Assembly (NCBI GenBank): GCA_037893225.1
Contig: JAZGUH010000451.1
Span: 1,568,001-1,632,000, forward strand
Length of the DNA: 64,000 nucleotides
Origin: Hippasteria phrygiana
Lineage: Eukaryota > Echinodermata > Asteroidea > Valvatida > Goniasteridae
Reading direction: 5' to 3'
Position 1 is the stretch's first letter; each line of letters opens with the position of its first letter. This document shows positions 62,848-64,000 of the stretch, one piece after another. The notes beneath the pieces were generated by a model that searched no databases, was not told the origin of the DNA, and saw only the letters and a program-made list of their open reading frames with translations. The position numbers and the translations under genes were made by a program.

Positions 62848-64000
62848 AATTATGAACAGGGAAAGGAGGGGCGTTCATCTGAAAATGTGGCAAACGTTAA
62901 GCAGTCACAATGCAGTAAACGGGAGAACGCACACAGAGTTCACAGGAAGAAATTTGTTGCGAGGTTTGAATTTTCTCGAAGAGTTCTAACGCTGTGAAGC
63001 TGGCGATGGTCTCAAATTGTTGCGCTAGATCTAAGCTACCCATACGTGTGAAAATTACTGGATTTGGTGAATATTTCATTCAATTATGAACAGGGAAAGG
63101 AGGGTCGTTCATCTGAAAATGTGGCAAACGTTAAGCAGTCACAATGCAGTAAAAGGAAGAACGCACACAGAGTTCACGGGAAGAAATTTGTTGCGAGGTT
63201 TGAATTTTCTCGAAGAGTTCTAACGCTGTGAAGCTGGCGATGGTCTCAAATTGTTGCGCTAGATCTAAGCTACCCATACGTGTGAAAATTACTGGATTTG
63301 GTCAATATCCCATTCAATTATGAACAGGGAAAGGAGGGGCGTTCATCTGAAAATGTGGCAAACGTTAAGCAATCACAATGCAGTAAACGGAAGAACGCAC
63401 ACAGAGTTCACCGGAAGAAATTTGTTGCGAGGTTTGAATTTTCTCGAAGAGTTCTAACGCTGTGAAGCTGGCGATGGTCTCAAATTGTTGCGCTAGATCT
63501 AAGCTACCCATACGTGTGAAAATTACTGGATTTGGTGAATATCCCATTCAATTATGAACAGGGAAAGGAGGGGCGTTCATCTGAAAATGTGGCAAACGTT
63601 AAGCAATCACAATGCAGTAAACGGAAGAACGCACACAGAGTTCACCGGAAGAAATTTGTTGCGAGGTTTGAATTTTCTCGAAGAGTTCTAACGCTGTGAA
63701 GCTGGCGATGGTCTCAAATTGTTGCGCTAGATCTAAGCTACCAATACGTGTGAAAATTACTGGATTTGGTCAATATCCCATTCAATTATGAACAGGGAAA
63801 GGAGGGGCGTTCATCTGAAAATGTGGCAAACGTTAAGCAGTCACAATGCAGTAAACGGAAGAACGCACACAGAGTTCACGGGAAGAAATTTGTTGCGAGG
63901 TTTGAATTTTCTCGAAGAGTTCTCACGCTATGAAGCTGGCGATGGTCTCAAATTGTTGCGCTAGATCTAAGCTACCCATACGTGTGAACATTACTGGATT
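62848..64000 (+). repeat. Irregular right end of the window, array continues
   Basis: After a G31/A52 head joined to a K tail (62,893) comes an AGTAAAAGG monomer near 63,127 without the 5-bp deletion. An S-type and a U-type hybrid with ACTGG tail follow (the latter like those near 51,126 and 56,727). A W monomer starts at 63,829 and is cut by the window at its position 172. The order resembles pieces of both the hexamer and its flanks. Confidence 0.82.
63829..64000 (+). repeat. Truncated last monomer (W class)
   Basis: The first 172 bases of a W monomer (G52, C96, A103, C161) are cut by the window end. The array clearly continues to the right. Confidence 0.95.

Larger units (their letters stand above)
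1..64000 (+). repeat. 234-bp satellite DNA array, 273.7 monomers, head to tail
   Basis: The motif AACGTTAAGCA recurs every 234 bases from base 1 to 63,829 with no interruption and no inverted monomer. Counting the 24 monomers that are one base short and the 6 that are five bases short gives exactly 273 complete monomers in 63,828 bases. Neighbouring monomers differ at a limited set of diagnostic sites, among them 12-14, 31, 52, 96, 116, 132, 136, 149, 161, 165, 168, 177, 183-192, 213 and 229. The same classes recur in fixed orders, which is the definition of higher-order repeats. Nearly every monomer has AACGTT at 1-6 and the palindrome TAGATCTA at 134-141. Family knowledge: arrays of this type are heterochromatic satellites of eukaryotes. 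I do not recognise the family or species. No gene, tRNA, rRNA or transposable element is visible on either strand. Confidence 0.98.

Noticed and set aside
1..64000. A CRISPR array or bacterial repeat region.
   Set aside because: Repeats are 234 bp with no spacer, every base belongs to a monomer, and there are no cas genes.
1..64000. Identification as the 234-bp lepidopteran satellite I recall from the cabbage moth.
   Set aside because: Only the length agrees. I recall that family as a DraI satellite and see no TTTAAA in the monomers here. Length alone does not identify a satellite family.

Overview
The whole window is one uninterrupted tandem array of a roughly 234-bp satellite DNA, every monomer in the same orientation. 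I see no unique sequence, no gene, no RNA gene and no transposon. Taking position 1 of the monomer as the first A of AACGTT (which coincides with base 1 of the window), I count 273 complete monomers plus a 172-base partial one at 63,829-64,000. Of these, 243 are 234 bp, 24 are 233 bp and 6 are 229 bp, which sums exactly to 63,828, so there is no room for an unnoticed insertion of any size. One typical monomer (61,021-61,254), counted by hand, has A 74, T 60, G 60, C 40 (about 43% GC), with 10 CpG, close to expectation. Such an array, with nested higher-order repeats (HORs), points to eukaryotic heterochromatin (centromeric, pericentromeric or subtelomeric). CpG is not depleted, so heavy germline CpG methylation is unlikely. 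The species cannot be named from this.

Monomer classes used below, defined by diagnostic positions. P: A54/A57, G121, T136 (AGATCT lost), tail CCTATTAAATT. Q: C13, G31, T52, A116, tail CCCAATAAATT, T229. R: 233 bp, A42, A-run and 1-base loss near 57-62, tail TTTCATTC. S: C52 or A52, G177, tail CCCATTCAATT. U: A12, G52 or C52, often A149, A168, tail CCCAATAAATT. W: G52, C96, A103, C161, CAAATATG tail, T213. K: A52, G177, tail TTTCATTC, T213. D: two strongly divergent monomers.

Layout: 1-12,813 is a P-Q-R-S-U pentamer/tetramer domain containing a 3,974-bp tandem duplication and a 9,818-bp-offset repeat. 12,814-18,449 is irregular and holds the most divergent monomers. 18,450-23,178 is a 2,339-bp decamer twice. 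22,967-31,091 is a 3,275-bp 14-mer two and a half times, followed by shortened relatives to 34,005. 34,197-43,910 is a 4,912-bp 21-mer twice. 43,911-46,599 is transitional. 46,600-50,794 is a 1,399-bp hexamer three times, itself inside a 5,601-bp 24-mer present twice (47,063-58,264). 56,764-62,922 is a 3,042-bp 13-mer twice. The remainder is an irregular tail.

The most interesting signal is that essentially every monomer carries GAATTTTCTCGAA, a perfect three-unit heat-shock element (GAAnnTTCnnGAA), inside the best-conserved block of the monomer. If functional, the window holds about 270 HSF-binding sites, reminiscent of the stress-induced transcription of human satellite III. This is a sequence-based hypothesis only. 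The many short open frames repeat once per monomer and I reject them as genes.
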